DNA from: Streptomyces scopuliridis RB72
Lineage (GTDB): Bacteria; Actinomycetota; Actinomycetes; Streptomycetales; Streptomycetaceae
Assembly: GCF_000718095.1 (NCBI RefSeq)
Contig: NZ_JOEI01000027.1
Coordinates: forward strand, 1 to 64,000
Length of the DNA: 64,000 nucleotides
Direction: 5' to 3'
Part shown: positions 45,128 through 53,618 of the stretch, one piece after another
How the letters are laid out: every line of letters starts with the position of its first letter
How positions within the stretch are numbered: position 1 is the stretch's first letter
Translations under genes and position numbers: made by a program
Notes under the pieces: model-generated
What the model was told of the DNA's origin: nothing
Database searches by the model: none
Seen by the model: the letters and a program-made list of their open reading frames with translations, nothing else

Positions 45128-46003
45128 ATGAGTACGAGCCTGCCGCCCACTTCGCCGAGCCCGCCGCCCACTTCGCCGTCGGGCGGGCCGCCGGCGTCGC
45201 TGTCGCCGTCGCGTGCGAGCGACTTCATGCAGTGCCCTCTGCTGTACCGGTTCCGGGTGATCGACAAGCTGCCGGAGAAGCCCAGCGAGGCGGCGACCCG
45301 CGGCACGCTCGTCCATGCCGTGCTGGAGCGGCTCTTCGACGCACCGGCCGTGGAGCGTACGGCGCCTCGGGCCAAGGCGCTGATCCCCGGCCAGTGGGAC
45401 CGGCTGCTGGAGTCCCGTCCCGAGCTGGCCGAGCTGTTCGCGCAGGACGCGGACGGCGAGCGGCTGGCGGGCTGGCTGGCGGAGGCGGAGCGGCTGGTCG
45501 AGCGGTGGTTCTCGCTGGAGGACCCGACCCGGCTGGAGCCGGCCGAGCGGGAGCTGTTCGTCGAGACGGAGCTGGAGTCGGGGCTGCGGCTGCGCGGGGT
45601 GATCGACCGCGTCGATGTGGCGCCCACGGGCGAGGTGCGGATCGTCGACTACAAGACGGGCAAGGCGCCCCGTCCCGAGTACGCGGACGGGGCGCGGTTC
45701 CAGATGTCGTTCTACGCGCTGGTGATCTGGCGGCTGAAGCGGGTGGTGCCGCGCCGGCTCCAGCTGGTGTATCTGGGCAGCGGGGAGGTCATCACGTACG
45801 ACCCGGTGGAGGCCGATCTGGAGCGGGTGGAGCGCAAGCTGCTCGCGCTCTGGGAGGCGATCAGGCTGGCCACGGAGACGGGGGACTGGCGGCCGCGTCC
45901 CACGAAGCTGTGCGGCTGGTGCGACCACCAGGCGCTCTGTCCGGAATTCGGCGGTACACCTCCTGTCTATCCGCTGACGGTCGGCGTGCCGGGGAGCGCG
46001 TGA
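45128..46003 (+). CDS. RecB/AddB-type PD-(D/E)XK nuclease with predicted 4Fe-4S cluster
   Basis: Nuclease of 291 residues. The proline-rich N-terminus is followed by Cys36 (FMQCPLLYRF). The active site is in GVIDRVD and RIVDYKTGK. C-terminal Cys262, Cys265 and Cys271 (CGWCDHQALC) complete the C-xn-C-x2-C-x5-C cluster pattern of AddB and Cas4 nucleases. ATG 45128 is chosen. No helicase partner or CRISPR array is present; the homologous gene next to trmI is conserved in actinobacteria. It probably acts in DNA repair. Confidence 0.9.
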   Translation: MSTSLPPTSPSPPPTSPSGGPPASLSPSRASDFMQCPLLYRFRVIDKLPEKPSEAATRGTLVHAVLERLFDAPAVERTAPRAKALIPGQWDRLLESRPELAELFAQDADGERLAGWLAEAERLVERWFSLEDPTRLEPAERELFVETELESGLRLRGVIDRVDVAPTGEVRIVDYKTGKAPRPEYADGARFQMSFYALVIWRLKRVVPRRLQLVYLGSGEVITYDPVEADLERVERKLLALWEAIRLATETGDWRPRPTKLCGWCDHQALCPEFGGTPPVYPLTVGVPGSA

Positions 46004-46023
46004 GGGAGCGTGTGGGGGGCCGC

Positions 46024-46044
46024 CGCGCCCGGCGGGGGCGCGGT
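46024..46044 (+). terminator. GC-rich hairpin after the nuclease gene
   Basis: An 8-bp CCGCGCCC/GGGCGCGG stem with a 5-nt loop, 20 bp past the nuclease stop and before the response regulator. It may be a terminator or an attenuator. Confidence 0.45.
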
Positions 46045-46090
46045 GGGGCTGTCAGGGCAGAATGGGGCCGGTCTAGTGAAGGAGTTCCCT

Positions 46091-46762
46091 GTGACTGTCC
46101 GCGTCCTACTGGTCGATGACCAGCCGCTGCTGCGCACCGGCTTCCGGATGATCCTGGAGGCCGAGCAGGACATCGCGGTCGTCGGCGAGGCCGGGGACGG
46201 CCTCCAGGCCATCGACCAGGTCCGCGCGCTGCAGCCCGATGTGGTGCTGATGGACATCCGGATGCCCCGGATGGACGGGGTGGAGGCGACGCGCCAGATC
46301 ACCGGCCCCGGCCGGGACGGTCCGGCGAAGGTGCTGGTCCTGACGACCTTCGATCTCGACGAGTACGTGGTGGAGGCGCTGCGCGCGGGGGCCAGCGGCT
46401 TTCTGCTCAAGGACGCGCCCGCCAATGAGCTGGTGCAGGCGATCCGGGTGGTCGCGGCGGGTGAGGCGATGCTGGCGCCCAGCGTCACGCGCCGGCTGCT
46501 CGACAAGTACGCGGATCATCTGCCGTCCGGCGAGGAGCCGGTGCCCAACACGCTGCACACACTGACCGAGCGCGAGGTCGAGGTGCTCAAGCTGGTCGCC
46601 CGGGGCCTGTCCAACGCGGAGATCGCGGCGGATCTCTTCGTCAGCGAGACCACGGTCAAGACGCATGTGGGCCATGTGCTGACCAAATTGGGGCTGCGCG
46701 ACCGGGTGCAGGCCGCGGTGTACGCGTACGAGAGCGGGCTGGTGCGCCCCGGCGCCCAGTGA
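46091..46762 (+). CDS. NarL/LuxR-family response regulator (orphan)
   Basis: Protein of 223 residues. The receiver domain has Asp9/Asp10, phospho-acceptor Asp55 and Lys107, so it should be phosphorylatable. The C-terminal LuxR HTH (about 150-215) contains LTEREVEVLKLVARGLSNAEIA. GTG 46091 has GGAG upstream. No histidine kinase gene is adjacent on either side, so the partner must be encoded elsewhere. Confidence 0.92.
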   Translation: MTVRVLLVDDQPLLRTGFRMILEAEQDIAVVGEAGDGLQAIDQVRALQPDVVLMDIRMPRMDGVEATRQITGPGRDGPAKVLVLTTFDLDEYVVEALRAGASGFLLKDAPANELVQAIRVVAAGEAMLAPSVTRRLLDKYADHLPSGEEPVPNTLHTLTEREVEVLKLVARGLSNAEIAADLFVSETTVKTHVGHVLTKLGLRDRVQAAVYAYESGLVRPGAQ

Positions 46763-46788
46763 CGGCGGCGGGCCGCCGCCCATGACCT

Positions 46789-46823
46789 GTCCGGCCGCGT
46801 GGGCCTCGCCCACGCGGCCGGAC
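46789..46823. terminator. 16-bp bidirectional hairpin
   Basis: The arms 46789-46804 and 46808-46823 are perfectly complementary with a 3-nt loop. It lies between the convergent response-regulator and binding-protein genes. Confidence 0.85.
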
Positions 46824-46856
46824 CGCTGTTCGGGAAGTTCCGGTGGTCCGGGAAGG

Positions 46857-48461
46857 TCAGGACGCGCCGGGGCCGCGGCGGAGCTCCCAGAGGAGCAGTT
46901 CCGCCGAGGAGTTGACCGCCCACTCCACACCCGCGATGTCATCGCGCGAGGCGACGTACTGCTTGCCCTGCCAGAGCGGCAGCACCGGCACGTCATCGGC
47001 GACGATGTCCTGGATCTGGCTGAAGGTGTTCGTGGCGGCGCTGCGGTCGGCCTCGCGGCGCGACTGCGGGATCAGCTCGCCGCGCAGTTTGGCGTTGTTG
47101 TACGGCGTGTTGAGGAAGTTGTCCTTGTCCAGGAAGGGCGCGATATAGCTGTCCGGGTCCGGGAAGTCGGGGAACCAGCCCATGCCGTAGACCGAGTAGT
47201 CGCCCTTGATCTGGTTGGGGCGGAAGCTCTTCCACTCCGTGCCCTTGATGGAGACCTCGAAGAGCTTGCTGCTGTTGAGCTGGTCCTTGAGGGTCTCGAA
47301 CTCCTTCGCCGTCGCCTCGCCGTAGTGGTCGGTCGTGTAGTTCAGCGAAAGCTTCACGGGGGTGGCGATCCCGGCGGTCTGCAGCAGGTCGGCGGCCTTG
47401 GTCAGGTTGCGGTCGCCGTACTTGTTGAAGAACGAGTTGGTGTGCGTGGCGATGCTCGACGGGATGAGCGAGTACAGCGGCTCGGCCACCGAGCCGTACA
47501 CCTTGGTGACCAGGTCGCCGCGGTCGATGGTGTACGCCATGGCCTGGCGCACCGCCTTCTCCTTGACGGTCGGGGCGTCGGTGTCGAAGCCGAGGTAACG
47601 GATCTCCAGGCCGGGCATCTCGGTGAGCTGGATGCCTTCCTTGGGCTTCTCGACCATCGACTCCACCTGCTCGGGTGTCATCGCGCGGGTCATCACGTCG
47701 ATGTCGCCGGAGTCGAGCGCCTTGCCCATCTCGTCGGCGTCCGTGAAGGGCTGGAGCTCGACCTTGTTGTTCTGGACGTTCAGCTCACCCGTGTAGTCGG
47801 CGTTCTTGGTGAAGGTCGCCTTGGTGACGGTGTCACCCTTGACCTCCGCCTTGAAGGTGTACGGGCCGGAGCCGGACACGTCGAAGCCCTTGCGGAGCTT
47901 CGTCGGCTCGTAGTCCTTCTTGCTGACGATGCCGGCCGGCGGCGTGGAGAGCTTGTACGGGAAGGTCGCGTCGGGCGTCTTGAGATGGAAGACGATCTCG
48001 CGGGCGCCGTCGCTCTCCATCGTGTCGATGTTGGTCAGCAGACCGGCCACACCGCTGGGGTCGTTGATCTTCAGGACCCGCTCGAAGGAGTACTTCACAT
48101 CGTCGGCCGTGATGGGGTCGCCGCCGGCGAACTTCAGCCCCTCGCGCAGGGTGCAGCGGTAGCTCTCGTTCGCCCGGTCCGTGAACGCGCACTTCGAGGC
48201 GGCGTCCGGGATCGGCTTGCCGCCACCGCGCGGGACGTGCATCAGCGTCTGGATGGTCTGGCGGAGGACGTTCCAGGAACCGGTGTCGTACGCGGCGGCC
48301 GGGTCCAGCGGGGCGATGGCCTCGTCCGTCGCGATGTACTGGTCCGTGGTGCCCACGACAATGGCCTCGCCGCCGGAGCCACCGTCCGAGCCACCGCAAC
48401 CGGCGAGCACGGGCGCAAGCAGGCCGATCACGGCCGACAGCGCCAAAGTCTTGCGGTTCAT
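46857..48461 (-). CDS. Family 5 solute-binding lipoprotein (peptide/nickel type)
   Basis: Protein of 534 residues with a signal peptide and lipobox LAGC (Cys22), then an SBP_bac_5 fold with the LREGLKFAGGDPITADDVKYS signature. It is predicted to capture oligopeptides or similar solutes for an ABC importer. No permease or ATPase gene is adjacent, so it either serves a transporter encoded elsewhere or acts in signalling. Confidence 0.92.
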   Translation of the reverse strand: MNRKTLALSAVIGLLAPVLAGCGGSDGGSGGEAIVVGTTDQYIATDEAIAPLDPAAAYDTGSWNVLRQTIQTLMHVPRGGGKPIPDAASKCAFTDRANESYRCTLREGLKFAGGDPITADDVKYSFERVLKINDPSGVAGLLTNIDTMESDGAREIVFHLKTPDATFPYKLSTPPAGIVSKKDYEPTKLRKGFDVSGSGPYTFKAEVKGDTVTKATFTKNADYTGELNVQNNKVELQPFTDADEMGKALDSGDIDVMTRAMTPEQVESMVEKPKEGIQLTEMPGLEIRYLGFDTDAPTVKEKAVRQAMAYTIDRGDLVTKVYGSVAEPLYSLIPSSIATHTNSFFNKYGDRNLTKAADLLQTAGIATPVKLSLNYTTDHYGEATAKEFETLKDQLNSSKLFEVSIKGTEWKSFRPNQIKGDYSVYGMGWFPDFPDPDSYIAPFLDKDNFLNTPYNNAKLRGELIPQSRREADRSAATNTFSQIQDIVADDVPVLPLWQGKQYVASRDDIAGVEWAVNSSAELLLWELRRGPGAS

Positions 48462-48968
48462 CCTGGACGTACTCCCTCATCCGGCACTGAGATACAGCGG
48501 TGCAAATGGGAGACTCCGCCGCGCCCACCCGTTCGGGGCAGATGCGATCGGGCCGGGATACAGGGCGATCGGTCCTGTGTGCGTGGCGACTTGGTGAGTC
48601 GTCGGGACACGTCGTTGAAGCGGCGAAGTGCTCGCGATGAGATTAGTCGGAGGCTCCGGGAATGCCGGACCGGGCCCGATCTGAAACGTAATCACACAGT
48701 GATCGGAAATAGCGGCGCGTGGATATCCGGGCCGCGGAATGATTCACACACCGGTCCATAAACCGGGACACAAGGGCACAGGGAACCCCGCCTCGGAGCG
48801 ACATGGATCAGCCCCGCCCTCCCCTGTCGATGCGCGGGCGCGTGACAAAGGTCACTTCCACGGTGTTTGGGAGCGCCCCGGATTGCGGCCGGCGAAGGTC
48901 ACGGAAAATATCCGCGCCAATGCCGAGAGTTTCCATTCGGCATTCCGCCGCGACGCTGAGTACGCGGT
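48462..48968. other. 507-nt intergenic region
   Basis: No convincing gene. The left part holds the promoter of the binding-protein gene. A perfect 8-bp AATGCCGA/TCGGCATT hairpin at 48919-48944 lies just past the HAD gene and may be its terminator. Several A/T-rich patches in the middle (about 48680-48780) look regulatory. I recognise no specific motif. Confidence 0.5.
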
Positions 48969-49670
48969 TCAGTGCCCGTGTGTCATCAAACCGTGCAGGA
49001 ATACCAGATCGACCTCTTCGAGCGAGCCGACGATCGTCCGGCCGGCCGCCGGGGCGATCGGCGCGACCGAGGGTACGGCGATCACCCGGCACCCGGCGGC
49101 CTCGGCGGCGGCCACACCGGTGGCCGTGTCCTCGATGACGGCGCAGCGCGCCGGATCGGCGCCCAGGCCCCGTGCGGCCAGCAGATACGGGTCGGGGTGC
49201 GGCTTGGTACGGGGCACCTCGTCGCCCGCCACGGTGAGCGCGAAGTTCTCGGGGCCGAGAGAGGCCAGCACCCGGTCGATGATGCGCCGGTGCGAGGCGG
49301 AGACCAGGGCGGTGGGCATCTCGTGGGCGGCCAGTTCGGCGAGCAGCCGGTTCGCGCCGGGCATCAGGGGCAGGTCGCGCCCGATCCGGTCCTCGAAGGT
49401 GTCATTGAGTAGCACGGTCAGCTCGGCGAGGGTGATGGCGGCGCCCGTGGCCTCGATGAGGAAGCTCGCGCTGCGGGTCATGGGCCCGCCGACCACCACT
49501 TCGCGCCAGGTCTCGTCGAGGACGTGCCCGAGGGCCTTGAAGACCTCCACCTCGGCTTCCCACCAGAATCCCTCGGTGTCGACCAGGGTGCCGTCCATGT
49601 CGAGAAGGACGGCCTGGAGCGCGGAGCCTTCGGCCGTTCGGGTCAGGGACGCGGGGACCGTACTGGTCAT
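48969..49670 (-). CDS. HAD-superfamily hydrolase (phosphatase/phosphoglucomutase-like)
   Basis: Protein of 233 residues. Motif I DMDGTLVDTE has nucleophile Asp24 and acid/base Asp26. The helical cap, motif II Ser (VSASHRR), motif III Lys (TKPHPDPY) and motif IV IEDTATG are all present. It should dephosphorylate a small metabolite or move a phosphate on a sugar. ATG 49670 has GGAGGTG 8 nt upstream. The gene is preceded by a nested stem-loop leader and, further up, metH on the same strand; a metabolic link to methionine is not shown. Confidence 0.9.
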   Translation of the reverse strand: MTSTVPASLTRTAEGSALQAVLLDMDGTLVDTEGFWWEAEVEVFKALGHVLDETWREVVVGGPMTRSASFLIEATGAAITLAELTVLLNDTFEDRIGRDLPLMPGANRLLAELAAHEMPTALVSASHRRIIDRVLASLGPENFALTVAGDEVPRTKPHPDPYLLAARGLGADPARCAVIEDTATGVAAAEAAGCRVIAVPSVAPIAPAAGRTIVGSLEEVDLVFLHGLMTHGH

Positions 49671-49696
49671 CCGGCACACCTCCATGAGGGACGAGA

Positions 49697-49748
49697 AGGC
49701 CGGTCACCTTGCCCGCGGGGTTGCCCCTCCGGGACAGGCGACCGGCCT
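49697..49748 (-). promoter_or_regulatory. Nested stem-loop in the leader of the HAD gene
   Basis: A 9-bp outer stem AGGCCGGTC/GACCGGCCT (49697-49705 with 49740-49748) encloses CCCG/CGGG and GGGG/CCCC stems around a 3-nt loop. It ends 26 nt before the HAD start codon on the transcribed strand. It matches no riboswitch class I can identify. A leader structure controlling translation, or an attenuator, is inferred. Confidence 0.5.
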
Positions 49749-49792
49749 GCACTGGACCGATAAGTGTACGACTCGTCCGCCGCTCGCGCCGT

Positions 49793-49818
49793 TCGGTTCC
49801 CCCGCGCAGGGGAACCGA
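49793..49818. terminator. Hairpin after metH
   Basis: Perfect 10-bp stem TCGGTTCCCC/GGGGAACCGA with a 6-nt loop, 55 bp past the metH stop on the minus strand. It probably ends the metH transcript before the HAD leader. Confidence 0.75.
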
Positions 49819-49872
49819 GGGCCCGGCGCGGGCCGCGGCGGCGGTCTCGGGGACCGCTGTGCGGGTCGGACC

Positions 49873-52800
49873 TCAGCGAGCGTTGAAGTACTTCGCCTCG
49901 GGGTGGTGGATCACGATGGCGTCGGTGGACTGCTCGGGATGGAGCTGGAACTCCTCCGAGAGCTGGACACCGATCCGCTCCGGCTCCAGCAGCTCCGCGA
50001 TCTTCGCGCGGTCCTCCAGATCGGGGCAGGCGCCATAGCCGAGCGAGAAGCGGGCGCCCCGGTACTTCAGGGCGAACATGTCCTCGACCTCGGACGGGTC
50101 CTCGCCCGCGAAGCCCAGCTCGGAGCGGACCCGGGCGTGCCAGTACTCGGCGAGCGCCTCGGCGAGCTGGACGGAGAGCCCGTGCAGCTCCAGATAGTCG
50201 CGGTAGGAGTTGGCCTCGAACAGCTCGGCGGTCGCCTCACCGATCTTCGAGCCGACGGTGACGACCTGGAGGCCGACCACATCCGTCTCGCCGGACTCCT
50301 CCGGGCGGAAGAAGTCCGCCAGGCAGAGGCGGCGGCCACGCCGCTGGCGCGGGAAGGTGAAGCGGGTGCGCTCGGAACCGTCGTCGTTCAGCAGGATCAG
50401 GTCGTCGCCCTTGGACACACAGGGGAAGTAGCCGTAGACGACGGCGGCTTCCAGCATGTTCCGGGTGTGCAGCTGCTCCAGCCAGCCGCGCAGACGGGGC
50501 CGGCCCTCGCTCTCCACCAGCTCCTCGTAGCTGGGGCCGCCCTTGCGGGCCTCCTTCAGCCCCCACTGGCCCTTGAAGAGCGCGCCCTCGTCCAGCCAGG
50601 ACGCGTACTCCTTGAGCTGGATGCCCTTGACCACGCGGGTGCCCCAGAACGGCGGCGTGGGCACGGGGTTGTCGACGGCGACGTCCGAGCGGGCCGCGCC
50701 CTCCTCCGGCCGCTCCTCGACCTCCGTCTGGGGCCTGGCCTTGACCCGGCGCTGCTTCAGCTCGGGCAGGACGGCGCCGGGGACGCCGCGCTTGACGGAG
50801 ATCAGGGCGTCCATCAGCCGCAGTCCCTCGAACGCGTCGCGCGCGTAGCGGACCTCGCCCTCGTAGATCTCGTGCAGATCCTGCTCGACATAGGCCCGGG
50901 TCAGCGCCGCGCCACCGAGGATCACCGGGTAGTCGGCGGCCATCTGCCGCTGATTGAGCTCTTCCAGGTTCTCCTTCATGATCACGGTCGACTTCACCAG
51001 CAGACCGGACATGCCGATGACATCCGCCCGGTGCTCCTCGGCGGCCTCCAGGATCGCGGAGACGGGCTGCTTGATGCCCAGGTTGACGACGTTGTAGCCG
51101 TTGTTGGACAGGATGATGTCGACGAGGTTCTTGCCGATGTCATGGACGTCACCGCGGACGGTGGCGAGCACGATGGTGCCCTTGCCGTCGTCGTCGGTCT
51201 TCTCCATGTGCGGCTCCAGATACGCGACCGCGGTCTTCATGACCTCGGCGGACTGGAGCACGAACGGCAGCTGCATCTGGCCGGAGCCGAACAGCTCACC
51301 GACCACCTTCATGCCTTCGAGCAGCGTGTTGTTGACGATATCGAGGGCCGGGGTGTCCTGGAGGGCCTCGTCGAGGTCCGCCTCCAGGCCGTTCTTCTCG
51401 CCGTCGATGATGCGGCGCTGGAGGCGCTCGTCCAGCGGCAGGGCGAGGAGTTCCTCGGCACGGCCCGCCTTCATCGACTTCATGTTGACGCCCTCGAAGA
51501 GCGCCATGAGCTTCTGCAGGGGGTCGTAGCCCTCGGCCCGCCGGTCGTAGATGAGGTCGAGGGCAGTCTTGACCTGCTCCTCCTCCAGCCGGGCGATGGG
51601 CAGGATCTTGGAGGCGTGCACGATCGCCGAGTCGAGTCCGGCCTTGACGCACTCGTCGAGGAAGACCGAGTTCAGGACGATACGGGCGGCCGGATTGAGG
51701 CCGAAGGAGATGTTCGACAGGCCAAGGGTGGTCTGCACGTCCGGGTGGCGCTTCTTGAGCTCGCGGATCGCCCCGATGGTGGAGATGCCGTCGCCCCGGG
51801 ACTCCTCCTGGCCGGTGCAGATGGTGAAGGTCAGAACATCGATCAGGATGTCGGACTCGTTCACCCCCCAGTTGCCGGTGAGGTCGGCGATGAGGCGTTC
51901 GGCGATGGCGACCTTGCTCTCGACGGTGCGGGCCTGGCCCTCCTCGTCGATGGTGAGCGCGATCAGGGCGGCACCGTGCTCGACAGCGAGTTCGGTGACC
52001 TTGGTGAAGCGGGACTCGGGCCCGTCGCCGTCCTCGTAGTTGACCGAGTTGATGACGGCACGTCCGCCGAGCATTTCCAGACCGGCCCGCAGAACGGGAA
52101 GTTCGGTGGAGTCCAGGACGATGGGGAGGGTGGAGGCGGTGGCGAACCGGCCGGCCAGCTCCTTCATGTCGGCGACGCCGTCGCGGCCCACGTAGTCGAC
52201 ACAGAGGTCGAGCATGTGCGCGCCCTCGCGGATCTGGTCGCGGGCCATCTCCACACAGTCGTCCCAGCGGCCGTCCAGCATGGCCTCGCGGAACTTCTTC
52301 GACCCGTTGGCGTTCGTCCGCTCGCCGATGGCGAGGTACGAGGTGTCCTGGCGGAACGGCACGGTCTGGTAGAGCGAGGCGGCGCCGGGCTCGGGGTGTG
52401 GCTCGCGGACGGCCGGGGTGAGCTCGCGGGCCCGCTCGACGACCTGCCGCAGATGCTCGGGCGTCGTACCGCAGCAGCCGCCGATCAGGGACAGTCCGTA
52501 GTCGTTGACGAACGCTTCCTGGGCCTCCGCCAGGCCCTCCGGGCCGAGTGGGAAGTGGGCGCCGTCCTTGGTCAGTACGGGCAGGCCCGCGTTCGGCATG
52601 CACATCAACGGCGTGCGCGAGTGGCGGGCCAGATAGCGCAGGTGCTCGCTCATCTCGGCCGGGCCGGTGGAGCAGTTGAGGCCGATGAGGTCGATGCCGA
52701 GCGGTTCCAGGGCGGTGAGCGCCGCGCCGATCTCGGAACCGAGCAGCATGACGCCCGTGGTTTCGAAGGCGAGCGAACAGATCAGCGGCACGTTCACGCC

Positions 52801-53382
52801 CAGCGCGTCCATCGCGCGGCGGGCACCGATGAGGCTCGACTTGGTCTGGAGGAGGTCCTGCGTGGTCTCCACGATCAGGGCGTCCGCGCCGCCCGCGAGG
52901 AGGCCCTCGGCGTTCTGCTGGTAGCCGTCGCGCAGTACGTCGTACGCGATGTGGCCGAGCGAGGGCAGCTTGGTGCCGGGGCCCACCGAGCCGAGCACCC
53001 AGCGCTGGCGGCCGTCCTCGGCGGTGAACTCGTCGGCGACCTCACGGGCGATGCGGGCACCGGCCTCGGACAGCTCCACGATCCGGTGCGCGATCTCGTA
53101 CTCGTTCGCCGCCGAGTGGTTGGCACCGAAGGTGTTCGTCTCCACACAGTCCACGCCGACCGCGAAGTACTCCTTGTGCACATTGCGGACGATGTCCGGG
53201 CGCGTGATGTTGAGGACCTCGTTGCAGCCTTCGAGGTCCTGGAAGTCCTCAAGGGTGGGGTCCTGTGCCTGCAGCATCGTGCCCATCGCGCCGTCGGCGA
53301 CCACCACGCGGGTGGCGAGCGCCTCACGGAGGGCTTCGATACGGGTCCGGCTGTCGGTGGAGGGGCTCGGCGACGAGGCCAT
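49873..53382 (-). CDS. metH: Cobalamin-dependent methionine synthase MetH
   Basis: Four-module enzyme of 1169 residues that transfers the methyl group of methyltetrahydrofolate to homocysteine through cobalamin. The homocysteine domain (about 20-320) has zinc ligands Cys237, Cys303 and Cys304. A pterin-binding domain follows (about 345-610). The cobalamin cap and B12 domain carry DVHDIGKN at 745-752, where His747 ligates cobalt. The C-terminal reactivation domain ends at 1169. The length is normal. It is divergent from gylR. No cobalamin riboswitch is seen, but two hairpins lie in the leader. Confidence 0.97.
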   Translation of the reverse strand: MASSPSPSTDSRTRIEALREALATRVVVADGAMGTMLQAQDPTLEDFQDLEGCNEVLNITRPDIVRNVHKEYFAVGVDCVETNTFGANHSAANEYEIAHRIVELSEAGARIAREVADEFTAEDGRQRWVLGSVGPGTKLPSLGHIAYDVLRDGYQQNAEGLLAGGADALIVETTQDLLQTKSSLIGARRAMDALGVNVPLICSLAFETTGVMLLGSEIGAALTALEPLGIDLIGLNCSTGPAEMSEHLRYLARHSRTPLMCMPNAGLPVLTKDGAHFPLGPEGLAEAQEAFVNDYGLSLIGGCCGTTPEHLRQVVERARELTPAVREPHPEPGAASLYQTVPFRQDTSYLAIGERTNANGSKKFREAMLDGRWDDCVEMARDQIREGAHMLDLCVDYVGRDGVADMKELAGRFATASTLPIVLDSTELPVLRAGLEMLGGRAVINSVNYEDGDGPESRFTKVTELAVEHGAALIALTIDEEGQARTVESKVAIAERLIADLTGNWGVNESDILIDVLTFTICTGQEESRGDGISTIGAIRELKKRHPDVQTTLGLSNISFGLNPAARIVLNSVFLDECVKAGLDSAIVHASKILPIARLEEEQVKTALDLIYDRRAEGYDPLQKLMALFEGVNMKSMKAGRAEELLALPLDERLQRRIIDGEKNGLEADLDEALQDTPALDIVNNTLLEGMKVVGELFGSGQMQLPFVLQSAEVMKTAVAYLEPHMEKTDDDGKGTIVLATVRGDVHDIGKNLVDIILSNNGYNVVNLGIKQPVSAILEAAEEHRADVIGMSGLLVKSTVIMKENLEELNQRQMAADYPVILGGAALTRAYVEQDLHEIYEGEVRYARDAFEGLRLMDALISVKRGVPGAVLPELKQRRVKARPQTEVEERPEEGAARSDVAVDNPVPTPPFWGTRVVKGIQLKEYASWLDEGALFKGQWGLKEARKGGPSYEELVESEGRPRLRGWLEQLHTRNMLEAAVVYGYFPCVSKGDDLILLNDDGSERTRFTFPRQRRGRRLCLADFFRPEESGETDVVGLQVVTVGSKIGEATAELFEANSYRDYLELHGLSVQLAEALAEYWHARVRSELGFAGEDPSEVEDMFALKYRGARFSLGYGACPDLEDRAKIAELLEPERIGVQLSEEFQLHPEQSTDAIVIHHPEAKYFNAR

Positions 53383-53418
53383 GAAAGTACTCCCGGGGCT
53401 GCGACGGCTGTCGGCTTT

Positions 53419-53459
53419 GCGCCCCCTGTCGGAGGGCGCACCCGGCCAGCGTAGCCGGG
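53419..53459 (-). promoter_or_regulatory. Tandem hairpins in the metH leader
   Basis: Two adjacent perfect 6-bp hairpins, GCGCCC/GGGCGC (53419-53439) and CCCGGC/GCCGGG (53441-53459), about 40 nt before the metH ATG. They may shape the leader RNA. No known riboswitch core is recognised. Confidence 0.35.
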
Positions 53460-53586
53460 CGCGCCCCGTTCCGGTGCGGCATCCCAGCGGGCGGACGGCA
53501 TCCTGTCCACGGGAAGATCCGGGGCGCGCGGTCTTGACAGATCCTCTCGATGGAGAGAGAAGGTCGGCATCGACCGATAGTGTTCA

Positions 53587-53598
53587 GCATTGTCGAAC
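53587..53598. promoter_or_regulatory. Candidate GylR operator at gylR
   Basis: GCATTGTCGAAC, flanked to the left by GTTCA so that GTTC and GAAC form inverted ends. The identical 12-mer occurs upstream of glpF (54477-54488). A TAGTGT sequence that may be a -10 element lies just before it. Autoregulation by GylR is inferred. Confidence 0.55.
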
Positions 53599-53618
53599 GT
53601 AGTGGAGGTCCGGGTCCG

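Noticed and set aside
45128..46003. Cas4 of a CRISPR system
   Set aside because: The Fe-S nuclease pattern is shared with Cas4, but no cas genes or repeat array occur in the window and the gene is in a conserved housekeeping block.
49402..49752. A GTG-started small ORF through the HAD leader
   Set aside because: It reads through the stem-loop and into the HAD gene in another frame with no separate stop, and it has no ribosome-binding site.
48739..53454. A 1571-codon open frame on the plus strand opposite metH
   Set aside because: It is antisense to an unmistakable MetH. Long antisense frames are normal in DNA with G/C in third positions, and its composition (Gly/Arg/Ala/Leu-rich, no domain) is that of a shadow.
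53383..53618. Cobalamin riboswitch before metH
   Set aside because: The B12-box type core is not visible, and B12 riboswitches normally repress metE, not metH.
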